Origin: Bacteroidota bacterium
GTDB taxonomy: Bacteria > Bacteroidota > Bacteroidia > Chitinophagales > Chitinophagaceae
Assembly (NCBI GenBank): GCA_018266775.1
Contig: JAFDZS010000009.1
Location: forward strand, 1 to 64,000
Reading direction: 5' to 3'
DNA length: 64,000 nt
Part shown: piece after piece, positions 46,204 to 56,484 of the stretch
Numbering within the stretch: position 1 is the stretch's first letter
Layout of the letters: each line of letters starts with the position of its first letter
Position numbers and translations under genes: made by a program
The notes under the pieces: model-generated
Databases searched by the model: none
Told to the model about the DNA's origin: nothing
What the model saw: the letters and a program-made list of their open reading frames with translations, nothing else

Positions 46204-49200
46204 ATGAAAATTTTATCCACCCTGGCATTTTTATGTTTATTCCAAATCTATAACTTTGCCCAATCATGGAAATCATTTAACATACTTTCGGGTAACCCTA
46301 CCGGGCACGCAAATGAAATCAGGTTCCTTGACGGCATTACAGGATGTTATGGCAGCAGCATTGCTTTAACTAACGGCGTACCTGCGGGCAATACTAATTT
46401 GCCTTATGGCGCTGCTTTTGACCCTACTGAAGGAAAGCTATACTATTCAAAACCAGGAATAACAGCCGGGTCAAGCGTATTCAATGTATATAATAATTCC
46501 GGGTCAGTGGCCAGCAACAACAATATCAGCACCATAAATGGTGGAGAATTTTTCCGGATGGGGGTTGGGCAGGATGGTAATGTGTATGGCACCATTACTG
46601 CCACGGTAACAACAATTTCGGGAAGTTCGCCACGCATTGATATTAAGACGGTTAAGCTTACCCGCTACAACCCGGAAACCAATATCTTTACCGTTCTGGG
46701 TAATATTCAGTGCCCTGCGGCTTATGCGTCAACGATGCCCGCGCCCTACAATGACGGCAATTACTGGTCATCCTCCAACGCATCTTCCACTCCGTATTAC
46801 GCAGCCCAATTAGGACATGCAGGATATGGCGACCTGGTAATTGCACCTGATAATACCCTGTACATGACTATCGGCAAGAAGCTGATTACAATTCCCAATT
46901 ACAGTTCTGTTAATGGAACAACGCTTATTCCGTGTATTGAAGTGGGTAATATTTTACCTGCAGGTGTAGGCTATAATTTTAGTGGTGAAGGCAAAGGAAC
47001 GTATGGTTTATCATGGGACTATAATAATAACAACCTGCTTGTCATCAGCAGCCGCAGCAGCGATGGGGCCGATGGCAGTTATAACGTATCCCCCGCCGAT
47101 GCGTCAATTGCCGGAACGTTCAGGGTAAATTGCTTATCAAATCCCATCAATGCTAATTTTGCCGATCTCACAGAGATCTTCAGTTCAATTGGTTGTGCCA
47201 ATCAAATTTCGGCCATTCAATATCTTGGTTATAATAATCAATACCGCATTGCTTACCAGGTAAGGGTGGAAAACATCGGCGCTTCTGTTCTCAAAAACGT
47301 GCAGGTTACCGAAGATCTGCAGCATACTTTTGCCCTGTTAAACCTATCCAACATTTCCACCAGTTTTGTGAGTAACCCTGCCGGCCTTGTATTAAACAAT
47401 GCCTATAACGGCACTACCAACACGAACCTGCTGGACGGCACCAAAACATTGTATGGTAAACTGTACAAAGGAATAAATTTAAACGGAGGCAGCGGAAATA
47501 TTGCCCCTGCTTCCAATTACGCCATAATCAATATAACAGTTGATGTGGCTGGTATTTCAACCGCAGGCAGTTTATATAGCAATAGTGCAGTGGCCAGCGG
47601 CAGTGCCTTTGATGGCAGCCAGATCAGCGATTCCAGCCATAATGGATCTACTGTAGAAGGGTTGGTTGTAAATGATAAGGCAGATGACAGCGATGAGAAC
47701 GATGCCACTATTATTAAATTCGGCAGCACAGTTTCGGGTACTATCTGGAATGATATTGATGGAAGCGCCGGAGGGACTTTCAACAACATCCGCAATAATG
47801 GCGAAAATGGCACCAATGCCGCAGGTATTTTTGCCGTGCTGACCGATCCCGCCTCCGGCAATGTAATTGCTTCAACCCCTGTTGCAGCAAATGGCTCATA
47901 CAATTTTACCAACGTCCCTTCTTTTGCCAACCTGCAGGTCAGGCTAACCAATACCGCCGGTACAGCAGGCAGCTTGCCTCCGGCTGAAGGCATTACCAGC
48001 GACTGGGCAGCAACATCTCCCTTACACACCAACACAACCGGGGATATTAATACCGGTACTTATAACCCGGCGGAGCCACTCCGTTTTGGTGCAATTGATG
48101 ACGTAAACAATGATTTTGGAATGGAGCGTTTGCCGGAAAGTGCTTTTAACATACAACCTGCAATCGGAAACCCCGGTGGCTTTAATAGTTACCAGGTAAC
48201 CCCTTCAGCATTTTTTGTAAACAATTCCGGAACTGCACCCAATACCACCGATTATGATGGCGGAATAGTTACCGGTGTAAGAATCACTGCTTTCCCCTCT
48301 AACACCAACAGCATCACTATTAACGGAATCGCTTATACTAATGGCGGCAGTTGTGCACCCGCAGGCAATTGCACCCCGTGGCCGGCAAATGGCGTTCTGG
48401 TACCGTTCAGCAACAACACCGGTATTGTACCATCCATTTCAATAGATCCGGCAGAAGGCAATGTAAATGTTACTATTTCATTTGCCGCAGTCGACAATGC
48501 AGGAAAAGAAGATAGTACCCCCGGCAGTGTAACCATACCCTTTAAAACTATTGTTGTATCCGGCATGGTATGGGATGACGCCAATGGCAATTTGTACCTT
48601 ACCCCGGGTGAAGGATTAATTGATGGCACTAATTTAACTGCGGGAATTAATACTGGTGCTGCCTTATACATGAACCTGCTTGACAGTAACAATAAAGTAC
48701 TGGCAGTGGTGCCTTTACAAAGCAGCGGTACTTACACTTTTCCCAATGTGCCTCAAAATGCCAATGGCATAACTATTCAGCTTTCCAAAAACCAGGGAAC
48801 CGTGGGTATGCCAAAACCAATTACCCAATTACCTGAAGGCTGGGTGAACACGGGGGAACAAAAATACGGACGTGCAGGAGGCAATGATACTATTCCCGAT
48901 GGGCAAATACACATGATCACCGCATCCGCCAACATTACAAGTATGGATTTTGGAATCGAAGCCTTGCCAACTACATCTGCTCAAAGTTATGTGATACCCA
49001 CCCCCGCCATTAACGGTACATTGGTTTTAAATGGCAATGGAACTTCCGGATCGCCTGCGGCATGCAGCGGTAATGATTATGAAGACGGCAGCCTTGTACA
49101 GGGCAGCACTTTCGTAATCACCAATATTGCAGGTATGGCGGGCAACAAGCTTTTGTATAATGGGAACGAGATTACCGGGGCTTCCACGATATCGAATTAC

Positions 49201-49893
49201 AATCCGGCATTGTTGAAAGTTCAGTTTACGAATTTATCCAGTATAGTACTGTCTTTTAAATACAGGGCAAAAGATGCGGCAGGAAAAACTGCTGCTGCTG
49301 ATGCTTCATATACTGTCATCTGGGCATATATTTTACCGGTACAAAAGTTTAGTGCTGCAGCAACATTATCCGGCAATACAGTGAACATACAATGGCAAAC
49401 TGAAAATGAAAGCAACACTAAAACTTTTGTGGTGGAAAGAAGTACAGCTGCGGATTTTACCAGCATCAGTGAACAGCCCGCTGCAGGCAGCAGCACAGGA
49501 AGCAGGTTCTATAACTCAACAGACAACCTGCAGGAATTTCAGCATGCTGCAGTAATCTATTACCGGGTAAAACTGGTTGACCAGCTTGGGAAAGTAACTT
49601 ATTCCAATACCATTGCAATTAAGGTATCCCAGGATTTTACTGTTAACTTTTGGCCAAATCCTTTTACAGACGTTATCAACGTAGCATTGACAAGCAAAGA
49701 AGCAACAACTGCAATACTTTCTCTTATTGATACGCAGGGCAAAACCGTGTATCAATATTCTGCAGCAATAATAAAAGGAAGCAATCAACTGCGTATCAAC
49801 AATACAGCAATATTGCCAAAAGGAATTTATATACTGCGCCTTTCTGATAAAACCGGGAACATTAACTATACTCAAAAGATTCAGAAACAATAA
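46204..49893 (+). CDS. Large type IX secreted multidomain protein
   Basis: A 1,229-residue surface or secreted protein (ATG 46204; the frame extends 17 codons upstream but the signal peptide MKILSTLAFLCLFQIYNFAQ fixes the start). After the signal comes a beta-rich region (about 25-330), a DUF11-like module (YRIAYQVRVENIGASVLKNV, about 345-440), and SdrD-B-like modules (VSGTIWNDIDGSAGG, VSGMVWDDANGNLYL). A fibronectin-like segment with VERSTAADFTSIS follows, and a C-terminal type IX sorting domain (LPKGIYILRLSDKTGN). The modular build suggests an adhesin or surface-layer protein. Its neighbours are regulators. No enzyme motif seen. Confidence 0.8.
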   Translation: MKILSTLAFLCLFQIYNFAQSWKSFNILSGNPTGHANEIRFLDGITGCYGSSIALTNGVPAGNTNLPYGAAFDPTEGKLYYSKPGITAGSSVFNVYNNSGSVASNNNISTINGGEFFRMGVGQDGNVYGTITATVTTISGSSPRIDIKTVKLTRYNPETNIFTVLGNIQCPAAYASTMPAPYNDGNYWSSSNASSTPYYAAQLGHAGYGDLVIAPDNTLYMTIGKKLITIPNYSSVNGTTLIPCIEVGNILPAGVGYNFSGEGKGTYGLSWDYNNNNLLVISSRSSDGADGSYNVSPADASIAGTFRVNCLSNPINANFADLTEIFSSIGCANQISAIQYLGYNNQYRIAYQVRVENIGASVLKNVQVTEDLQHTFALLNLSNISTSFVSNPAGLVLNNAYNGTTNTNLLDGTKTLYGKLYKGINLNGGSGNIAPASNYAIINITVDVAGISTAGSLYSNSAVASGSAFDGSQISDSSHNGSTVEGLVVNDKADDSDENDATIIKFGSTVSGTIWNDIDGSAGGTFNNIRNNGENGTNAAGIFAVLTDPASGNVIASTPVAANGSYNFTNVPSFANLQVRLTNTAGTAGSLPPAEGITSDWAATSPLHTNTTGDINTGTYNPAEPLRFGAIDDVNNDFGMERLPESAFNIQPAIGNPGGFNSYQVTPSAFFVNNSGTAPNTTDYDGGIVTGVRITAFPSNTNSITINGIAYTNGGSCAPAGNCTPWPANGVLVPFSNNTGIVPSISIDPAEGNVNVTISFAAVDNAGKEDSTPGSVTIPFKTIVVSGMVWDDANGNLYLTPGEGLIDGTNLTAGINTGAALYMNLLDSNNKVLAVVPLQSSGTYTFPNVPQNANGITIQLSKNQGTVGMPKPITQLPEGWVNTGEQKYGRAGGNDTIPDGQIHMITASANITSMDFGIEALPTTSAQSYVIPTPAINGTLVLNGNGTSGSPAACSGNDYEDGSLVQGSTFVITNIAGMAGNKLLYNGNEITGASTISNYNPALLKVQFTNLSSIVLSFKYRAKDAAGKTAAADASYTVIWAYILPVQKFSAAATLSGNTVNIQWQTENESNTKTFVVERSTAADFTSISEQPAAGSSTGSRFYNSTDNLQEFQHAAVIYYRVKLVDQLGKVTYSNTIAIKVSQDFTVNFWPNPFTDVINVALTSKEATTAILSLIDTQGKTVYQYSAAIIKGSNQLRINNTAILPKGIYILRLSDKTGNINYTQKIQKQ

Positions 49894-49937
49894 CCTTTTT
49901 TTGAATTAACCGCTAACCATTATTAATTGTAACATGT

Positions 49938-50603
49938 ATGACAACTTATCTTACCAAAAACGTAAAAGGAAAAACACACCACTTCAGGGCTACTGTACAA
50001 GGCAATGCTGTAGAAATTGTAAATGGCGTATTCTACAACTGGCTGGCCAAATACTGGCAGGTATGCAGCACTGCTGAAGCTGCAAATGAGCAACATGATG
50101 AACTGATCAATGATAAACTGAATGAAGGTTTTGAAGTCAGTGAATTTAAGGAATTGCCGGAGAACACGATTGATATTTATGATAAAGCCGAATGGCATAC
50201 TGAACAAAACTTCCCCAATGACCTGGATGATTTTCAGAGCTATGTACATACGGGTATGTTCCTGGCCTGGTTAATCGACACCGACCTGGTAAGTGATGAA
50301 TTTAAAACGGAGCACCGGAAAGAAATTGAACAGTTTAAAAAACAAAAAATTACTGGCTCCCAAATATTTCAAAACTGTTGCGATGGCGTGTTAATGCTGA
50401 ATGAACTTAATGAATTGGGAAACCAATTTGCCCTTCCTTATTTTTCTTTGAACACCAAACGCTACCTCGCGGATTATTCGAAAGTATTGGCCGTTGATCT
50501 GCCGTCGTTCTACTATGTTGAAGATACCTGGGAAAATTATAAAAAGCTGAAAGCTGTATTAGATAAAACTTTCCAGGAATGGAAAACGGAACACGCTAAT
50601 TAA
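49938..50603 (+). CDS. DUF7832-like protein with WGR-like N-terminus
   Basis: A 221-residue cytoplasmic protein. Residues 1-70 (GKTHHFRATVQGNAVEIVNG and STAEAANEQHDELINDKLNE) resemble a degenerate WGR domain. Residues 75-221 match the DUF7832 pattern (IYDKAEWHTEQNFPNDLDDF, VHTGMFLAWLIDTDLVSDEF, then TGSQIFQNCCDGVLMLNELN). Proteins of this type often occur next to polymorphic toxins as possible immunity factors, but no toxin is next to it here. Function unknown; the family call is moderately certain. Confidence 0.65.
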   Translation: MTTYLTKNVKGKTHHFRATVQGNAVEIVNGVFYNWLAKYWQVCSTAEAANEQHDELINDKLNEGFEVSEFKELPENTIDIYDKAEWHTEQNFPNDLDDFQSYVHTGMFLAWLIDTDLVSDEFKTEHRKEIEQFKKQKITGSQIFQNCCDGVLMLNELNELGNQFALPYFSLNTKRYLADYSKVLAVDLPSFYYVEDTWENYKKLKAVLDKTFQEWKTEHAN

Positions 50604-50682
50604 TTAACCGATGATAAATGATTACCCAATGGCAGTTTACTCACTTCCAAACATCCGTTCGCCGGTACAGGCGCCGGGAGTA

Positions 50683-50711
50683 TAAAAAAGGCCCGGGTGG
50701 AAACCCAGGCC
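50683..50711 (-). terminator. Orphan hairpin H4
   Basis: GGCC-GGGT pairs with ACCC-GGCC (one C-A mismatch) around GGAA, 50690-50711. On the minus strand it is followed by TTTTTTATA. Stem and loop are nearly the same as H5, with 2 differences in 22 bases. Confidence 0.6.
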
Positions 50712-51035
50712 GTCTCTTAACTCAAGTTTTTAATGAAACTAAATTAAACCACAAAATAAATGAAGAATACAAAGTTGCAACACAATCATTGATTTTCAAG
50801 GTTCTCGAAAGCTCCGTCTAATAAAGAGCATAAAAAAGCTAATGAAAACCCCTAAACAACTACTGAATAACAAATGAAATTAAGAAGCCAAAACGGTAAG
50901 CCGAATCTGAACCTTCAGCCATGCGGCGCAGCGCATATCATTTGCTTTGTACAGGTTGATGAAAAGAACTTATGATGATTGTATTATGAATTCAAATACC
51001 ATTTTATTCCAACACTGCCTAAACCAAAACCGCCT

Positions 51036-51067
51036 TAAAAATCAAGGCCCGGGTAGACACCCAGGCC
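51036..51067 (-). terminator. Orphan hairpin H5
   Basis: Same stem as H4 with loop AGAC, 51046-51067. On the minus strand it is followed by TTGATTTTTAAGG, a weaker T stretch. No gene ends just upstream on that strand; the DUF7832-like and type IX genes are elsewhere. Confidence 0.55.
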
Positions 51068-51333
51068 TTAATTAATTCAAAATTTAAAAACCTAAATCTT
51101 ATGAATTAAAACCTAAACCTTATCCATTCATTCAACATGATGGGATGTAAAAATACTCACACAAAACTATTTTTTAACCCCTTTAAACACCGTAACTAAT
51201 GAACATGAAAACCACTTAATTAACACTGCATTTCATTTAATAAAGAGAAAAAGAAGATATTTCATTTTTGTCCCTTTTTGTGAAAACCGGCATATTTCAA
51301 TGCCATTACCCCTGAAACCTGTCCTGTAAACCT

Positions 51334-51370
51334 GCCCGTCTGCCCTCCAATTGTGCAGATGGGCTTTTTT
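51334..51370 (+). terminator. Rightward terminator without an obvious gene
   Basis: GCCCGTCTGC (51334-51343) pairs with GCAGATGGGC (51355-51364, one G-T pair), followed by six T. Orientation is rightward, so it ends a plus-strand transcript from the gene-free region or from the DUF7832-like gene. It also overlaps the end of the leftward gene at 51369. Confidence 0.75.
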
Positions 51371-52799
51371 ACCTGAGTACGAACTTTGTTGAAACGGTTT
51401 GATTGCCCCTGATCAACGCTATATAAAAACCAGCCGGTAATTGCTGAAGATCAAAAGTATTTTGACCACCGGGATTTACAGTTTTAGACATAATTAAATG
51501 CCCGGTGGCATTATACAGCATTACTGTACCGGTGAATGAAGCCCCTGTGATCATTAACTGTTTGCCCTGCAATTGCATAACCGGCTCATTGGCATGGTTT
51601 GTTTTAACTGCAATGATATTGGTATATGCTATTGAACCATTCCACTCGGTAAGCTTGAGCCGGTAATAAAAATTGCCCGTGCCTGGTGCAATGTCTTTAT
51701 ACTGGTAGTCGTAATTTGTTCCGCTTCTGTTATTAGCTATGGGAACATTGCCCAACGCATTCCAGTGCACGCCATCAGTACTTCTTTCAATAGTGTAATA
51801 CCGGTTTCCGCTTTCATCTGCCGATTGCCAGTGCAGAACGGCGTTATCCCCCACGGCTTCGCCGTAAAAATTGAGCAGGTGTAATGCCAGTAAACTTTGA
51901 ATCTGCCATACATCATAAGTAACCTGGTATTGAGCCCGGCCTTCCATACCCGGTGCTGCTTCTGTAAATGCATCGGCATTGCCAAATGTGCGCTGCAGGT
52001 TAATGCTGGCATCGGAAGCAAAAGCTACTTCAAAAGTTCCGCCCGACTGACTTATTGAAGAAACGGGAATGGAATAATTTATATCAGATGACAACGTAGT
52101 ACCAAATCCACCCGTCTGCCAGTCTTGCTGTGCTGAATAATTAGACCCCCCGGGATCATTGGCTGTAAATCCTCCCACCCAATTATTCGTTAGCGGGCTG
52201 GCGCTGTTTGAGATACCGCCAAATGCCTGTGTTTCCCATTGCAGGCTGTAGTTATAAGTAACCTTTACCTGTGTGGTTCCGCCACTATTACCGCCAAACA
52301 ATTTCCCCACATTGCTACCTGAATTAGTGGTCATGGTTGTGCCGGCGCTTCCTGTGGAAGCGGGCGCTTTTAAAATGGTAAGCGTGGCCGCTGTGGGCAG
52401 GTAGACGGTACCCGATGATGCACCATTGGTTACACCTGCATCAGGAAAAGCGTTTGTCCATTGTGTTAAGTTTACTGCTCTCTGTTCGCAGGTGCTGTTA
52501 TTGGTGGTTGGGTAGCCGGCGGCTCCAAACAACGACACCCCCATTAATCCATTTCCATCAGCATTACCACTGCAAAAACCCGTGGTGGATGGGCTGGCCG
52601 GGTCACTGTCTCCAGCCTGGCCAAATGTAATTGGTCCGCTGCTTATACTGGGTGTAGTGGAAGTTGGCCCTGATGTATAAACCTGGTTGCCCGATGTCTT
52701 CACCCATGCATAGTTAGCAGCAGGTGTGGCTGAAGGCTGAGCCATAGTGGCTGCACAGGAAAATAACAATCCTGTCAAAAGTGTACACTTCTGTTTCAT
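51369..52799 (-). CDS. Type IX secreted beta-sandwich protein
   Basis: A 476-residue exported protein. Signal peptide about 1-20 (ending TMAQ). Residues 25-300 are Ser/Thr/Gly-rich and beta-type with no family I recognise. A fibronectin-like module (NAVLHWQSADESGNRYYTIE, about 315-400) and a C-terminal type IX sorting domain (LQQLPAGFYIALIRGNQTVS) complete it. It lies 25 bp downstream of the alpha-amylase gene on the same strand and may be expressed with it. Role unknown. Confidence 0.75.
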   Translation of the reverse strand: MKQKCTLLTGLLFSCAATMAQPSATPAANYAWVKTSGNQVYTSGPTSTTPSISSGPITFGQAGDSDPASPSTTGFCSGNADGNGLMGVSLFGAAGYPTTNNSTCEQRAVNLTQWTNAFPDAGVTNGASSGTVYLPTAATLTILKAPASTGSAGTTMTTNSGSNVGKLFGGNSGGTTQVKVTYNYSLQWETQAFGGISNSASPLTNNWVGGFTANDPGGSNYSAQQDWQTGGFGTTLSSDINYSIPVSSISQSGGTFEVAFASDASINLQRTFGNADAFTEAAPGMEGRAQYQVTYDVWQIQSLLALHLLNFYGEAVGDNAVLHWQSADESGNRYYTIERSTDGVHWNALGNVPIANNRSGTNYDYQYKDIAPGTGNFYYRLKLTEWNGSIAYTNIIAVKTNHANEPVMQLQGKQLMITGASFTGTVMLYNATGHLIMSKTVNPGGQNTFDLQQLPAGFYIALIRGNQTVSTKFVLR

Positions 52800-52824
52800 A
52801 TATCAAATTTTAAAGTAAAAAATC

Positions 52825-55800
52825 CTACTCTTTAATCATCTTAATTGTTTGAGTGGACAAGGCGTTGGTAAATTTGATAAGATAAATGCCACCAGGAAGT
52901 TTGGCGATTGACTGTTCTGCAAAAACTTTAATAGAAGAAAAATTTCCTTCACGTTTTGCAATTACAGCACCGTTACTGTTAATGATGGCTACTGCAATTG
53001 GGTCTTTGTCATTAATGCCCGTTGCAGTTACGGAAGCATAGTTGTGTGCAGGATTGGGGTTTATATGAAACTGCGGTGCAACTTCAGATGTACGCAGAAA
53101 TATCACATTGCTGTATACTTCTTTTGAATTATTATCTTCGATGCGCAGTTTATAGTATGCATTCCGGGTAAAAGCACTGTCGGTAAAAAGATAATTCACA
53201 TATTGCTGATTTGCTGCTACGTTACCAACAGCGGTAAAATTTACTCCGTCGAAAGATTTAAGCACCTCATAATACACAACATTATCCTGTGAAGCAACTG
53301 TCCATTGTAACGATGCCAGGTTACCATTACGTTGCCCGGTAAACGAAACAATATGTACCGGCAATGCCGCTACATTGCTGAACAGGGTAAATTTTGAAAA
53401 CGAATTGACACCGGTTGCCGTTTTTGAAAAAGGGCCAGTGCCGGTTAAAGCAGTTTGTGATGCCAGTACATTCCATGTTTGGCCTGCACCCCCGGTATTT
53501 TTGGCGATGAATGCGTTGGCGGTATTGAATGTTGCATCGTTGTTCACCACATCCCATGTTAAAGTAATATCTGCCACCGCACCGGTTGATGCCGGTGTAA
53601 TCTCCCATGTCTTTTTCAGTTTTTCTGTGGTAGCCATAGGCGACCCGGATGTACCATTGGCCAATACATCTTCAAAACACCTTACCTGGCACTGCTGTAC
53701 CGTTCCATTATTTACAATACTTACCGGTGTGTAGTTATTATTACCCACAGGGAAAGTTGCCGAACCACTGTTGATCTCCTGTATCAAATAACCACCGGTT
53801 GCCGTATTGGGAAACTGAACATAACTGCTGTTATTTCCACCCATTGTGGTGGCACCGGGAGAAAGTGTGAGCGTATAGCTGTTTAATACCAGCTTTCCGG
53901 CAGTACAAATAAGTTTATCTGAAACGGTAATATTATCATGTGCATTTACAGCGCCGGTAGTGTTCAATTCCAATTGGCAAAAATTATTCTTCCCTGACAA
54001 TTCCTGCGCAGTATTGCCTGCAAACTGAATTTTGCCGCAAACAGAAAGTGATGCTGTATTCTGGTTCATCCAGTTTCCGTAAACCGAAAGCGTTACACCA
54101 CTGTTGACCTGGATGTTTGCACCATTTTCAATGGTAATATTTTTAACTGCTGTATTATTGCTGAAAACGGGATAAGGTGTTGCATACGATGGAACCAGCA
54201 CATCCGTATTGGCATCCGGCATTTTTCCTTCTTCCCAATTGCCGCAATCAGTTACATCAGCCGTATTTTTATTTCCAGTCCAGATGGCGGCCTGGTCAGC
54301 TGCCGCATTTGCTGCTGATAATGTATTCACCACAGCCGGTGCAGTATATGTTACGTCAACCCATACCCGCTGACCTGGTTGCGATGCTGTTGTGTTTCTC
54401 ACCTTAATAACCAGCCAGCCATCTGCAACTGGTGTATATGTTCCGGTTAATGGTGATGCTGCTGTAGTTGTTCCGCTTGCGGTGGATAAAACCGTTCCGC
54501 TGGTATTCCACAATGATGCTGTTACACTGTATCCATCAGTTTCCGGATAAATTTTATAAGTGATGGTTTGACCAGAAGCGGCAAATATTTTGCCCACTAC
54601 CCGCTGCTTGGTGGCGTTTGCAGGCAATGCGCCACCCTGCCCAGATGAGGAACAATGACTATCGCCCAAATCATCGGCCATCTCCCATTCCTGTGTGGTT
54701 TGTGTACTGCGTGTGGGTATATAATTGGTGCTGATACCTACCGGCGCCCAAATGGCATACCCATATAAATGATTAGCCGGATCGACCGGTGGCACATTTA
54801 CATTAACTCTTTTATCTGCGGGAACAGTATAGGTTGCGGTACCGTTAGCCCCGCTGTAATCTTTAAGTACAGTTCCCGGGGGAAAATCTGAATCCACGTA
54901 TGCGGATTGCCAGTTGGCTCCATTATCATTCAGCCCGATCAATGCCTTATTACTGCGTTCAATAATCAATAAATCTGCAGCGGTTGACCCACTGTTGAAA
55001 TATACATTTCCACCAGCGGCGGTTGACCGCACTTTGTAGGCTCCATTTTTGAACTGCAGGTTTTGATGGCACCAGATCAGATTATCAAATGGTTCCCTAA
55101 TGGGTAAGTCTGTAGTATTGGTGGGCAGGTGTGTAAAACGTTTGGAATTGGTTGCCTTGCCCACCACAAATACATCTTCTAAAAATAATTGCGGGTTACC
55201 ATCCATGGCCATCATGGTGGCATATGCCAGTGCATCACGCGGATTGGTATTGGGGTCAATATGCCCGCCCAGCTCATTACCGGAATCCCAGGCGCTGTCG
55301 TTGCCATTTACGTCTAATATTGGCCGGTAGGTATCGTGATTGTTTACAAACGGAACGGTGCGGTTTACATAAGCGTTCAGCCCGCTGTAATATTGTACCC
55401 TGTTGTTCTGTTGCGCTCCCGGTACGGTGCTCATATCATAAAAGCCGTTCGCATCAACCATACCTTTTAGTGCACCACGTAAATTAAAGTCGAAAGTACC
55501 CGCCCTGTTCTGTACATTATTACACCAGCCATCTTCCTGGCCAATATCTCCAATAAATTCGCCAACGGCAAACATACTGTCTGTACCGCCTGCAAACCCT
55601 GCATTGTGTTGTAAGTTATACAACCAGTCTTCCGATGCCGCATACTCGTAATGTTTGGCGGCATCCAAACGTATACCATCAAAACCGGTTTGCTTTTTCA
55701 GCCATACCATCCAGTTGCGGTAGCCGTTTCTCATATACCCATTATTGGTTGATCCTGTTTGAACCGGGTTATAACTGGCATTGCTGCTTTGCCCCATTGC

Positions 55801-56484
55801 GGCATCGTAATAACAAACATCTGGTCCAAATAATTCATGACACCAGTCGTCGCTGGGATTGCTTTCGCAGCCGTTGTGTGCTGGGTTATCGTGAAAGTTT
55901 TGCCAGTTCTTACTAAACCTTCCTGTACGTGCCAGGTATTCATTGGCGGAATCCGCAGCAGTAGCACTGGTAAAAACCTGGGCGGGATTGGCAAAGGAAA
56001 CGTAACGGAAATTTTTGTATTTATTGTTGCTTGCAGCAGCAGGATCATAACCACCGGTACTCAAATCGCCTGCGCCATTCAATTGATTGGGCACCACATC
56101 CTGTATCACTTCAATCCCATTGGCATGCATTACAGCAAACATGCGCAGTAATTCATCTTTAGTGCCGATACGGGTTTTTACATCGCCTTTTTGAAATTTA
56201 TCGCCGAGGTCGTAATTATCGAACATGCCATAACCTACATCGCTGGTGCCATAAGCCCCTTTGGAACTCGGTGGTATCCAAACAGCATCGATGCCCATTG
56301 CTTTAAGGCGGGGGGCGAGTTCGGTTAAATAGTTAGCCCACCCATTTGGATAATTATTGTTCCAGTAATTCCACCAAAACACTTCCAGTATTACTTTCTT
56401 TACTGTTGTTTGTGCATGCACAACGGGAGCAGTGAATAAACCCATAACCAGGAGCAACCCTGCAAGCATAATTTTCTTTATCAT
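52825..56484 (-). CDS. Secreted GH13 alpha-amylase with type IX tail
   Basis: Hydrolyses alpha-1,4-glucan at the cell surface. The 1,219-residue product starts at ATG 56484 (MIKKIMLAGLLLVM; the frame runs 11 codons further but that extension lacks a signal). The GH13 barrel covers about 25-480: nucleophile D274 (GIRLDAAKH), acid/base E309 (VGEFIGDI), and transition-state D384 (NNHDTYR). A long tail of beta modules follows (about 600-1120), then a type IX sorting domain (KLPGGIYLIKFTNALSTQT). No SusC/D pair lies nearby. Divergent from the trehalose gene. Confidence 0.9.
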   Translation of the reverse strand: MIKKIMLAGLLLVMGLFTAPVVHAQTTVKKVILEVFWWNYWNNNYPNGWANYLTELAPRLKAMGIDAVWIPPSSKGAYGTSDVGYGMFDNYDLGDKFQKGDVKTRIGTKDELLRMFAVMHANGIEVIQDVVPNQLNGAGDLSTGGYDPAAASNNKYKNFRYVSFANPAQVFTSATAADSANEYLARTGRFSKNWQNFHDNPAHNGCESNPSDDWCHELFGPDVCYYDAAMGQSSNASYNPVQTGSTNNGYMRNGYRNWMVWLKKQTGFDGIRLDAAKHYEYAASEDWLYNLQHNAGFAGGTDSMFAVGEFIGDIGQEDGWCNNVQNRAGTFDFNLRGALKGMVDANGFYDMSTVPGAQQNNRVQYYSGLNAYVNRTVPFVNNHDTYRPILDVNGNDSAWDSGNELGGHIDPNTNPRDALAYATMMAMDGNPQLFLEDVFVVGKATNSKRFTHLPTNTTDLPIREPFDNLIWCHQNLQFKNGAYKVRSTAAGGNVYFNSGSTAADLLIIERSNKALIGLNDNGANWQSAYVDSDFPPGTVLKDYSGANGTATYTVPADKRVNVNVPPVDPANHLYGYAIWAPVGISTNYIPTRSTQTTQEWEMADDLGDSHCSSSGQGGALPANATKQRVVGKIFAASGQTITYKIYPETDGYSVTASLWNTSGTVLSTASGTTTAASPLTGTYTPVADGWLVIKVRNTTASQPGQRVWVDVTYTAPAVVNTLSAANAAADQAAIWTGNKNTADVTDCGNWEEGKMPDANTDVLVPSYATPYPVFSNNTAVKNITIENGANIQVNSGVTLSVYGNWMNQNTASLSVCGKIQFAGNTAQELSGKNNFCQLELNTTGAVNAHDNITVSDKLICTAGKLVLNSYTLTLSPGATTMGGNNSSYVQFPNTATGGYLIQEINSGSATFPVGNNNYTPVSIVNNGTVQQCQVRCFEDVLANGTSGSPMATTEKLKKTWEITPASTGAVADITLTWDVVNNDATFNTANAFIAKNTGGAGQTWNVLASQTALTGTGPFSKTATGVNSFSKFTLFSNVAALPVHIVSFTGQRNGNLASLQWTVASQDNVVYYEVLKSFDGVNFTAVGNVAANQQYVNYLFTDSAFTRNAYYKLRIEDNNSKEVYSNVIFLRTSEVAPQFHINPNPAHNYASVTATGINDKDPIAVAIINSNGAVIAKREGNFSSIKVFAEQSIAKLPGGIYLIKFTNALSTQTIKMIKE

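Larger units (their letters stand above)
50604..51368. other. Gene-free region with orphan hairpins
   Basis: About 760 bp with no supported gene. It carries two near-identical GC hairpins (50690, 51046) of the family seen at 40.5-41.1 kb, and one strong rightward hairpin at 51334. Only tiny ATG frames follow the hairpins. Confidence 0.6.
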
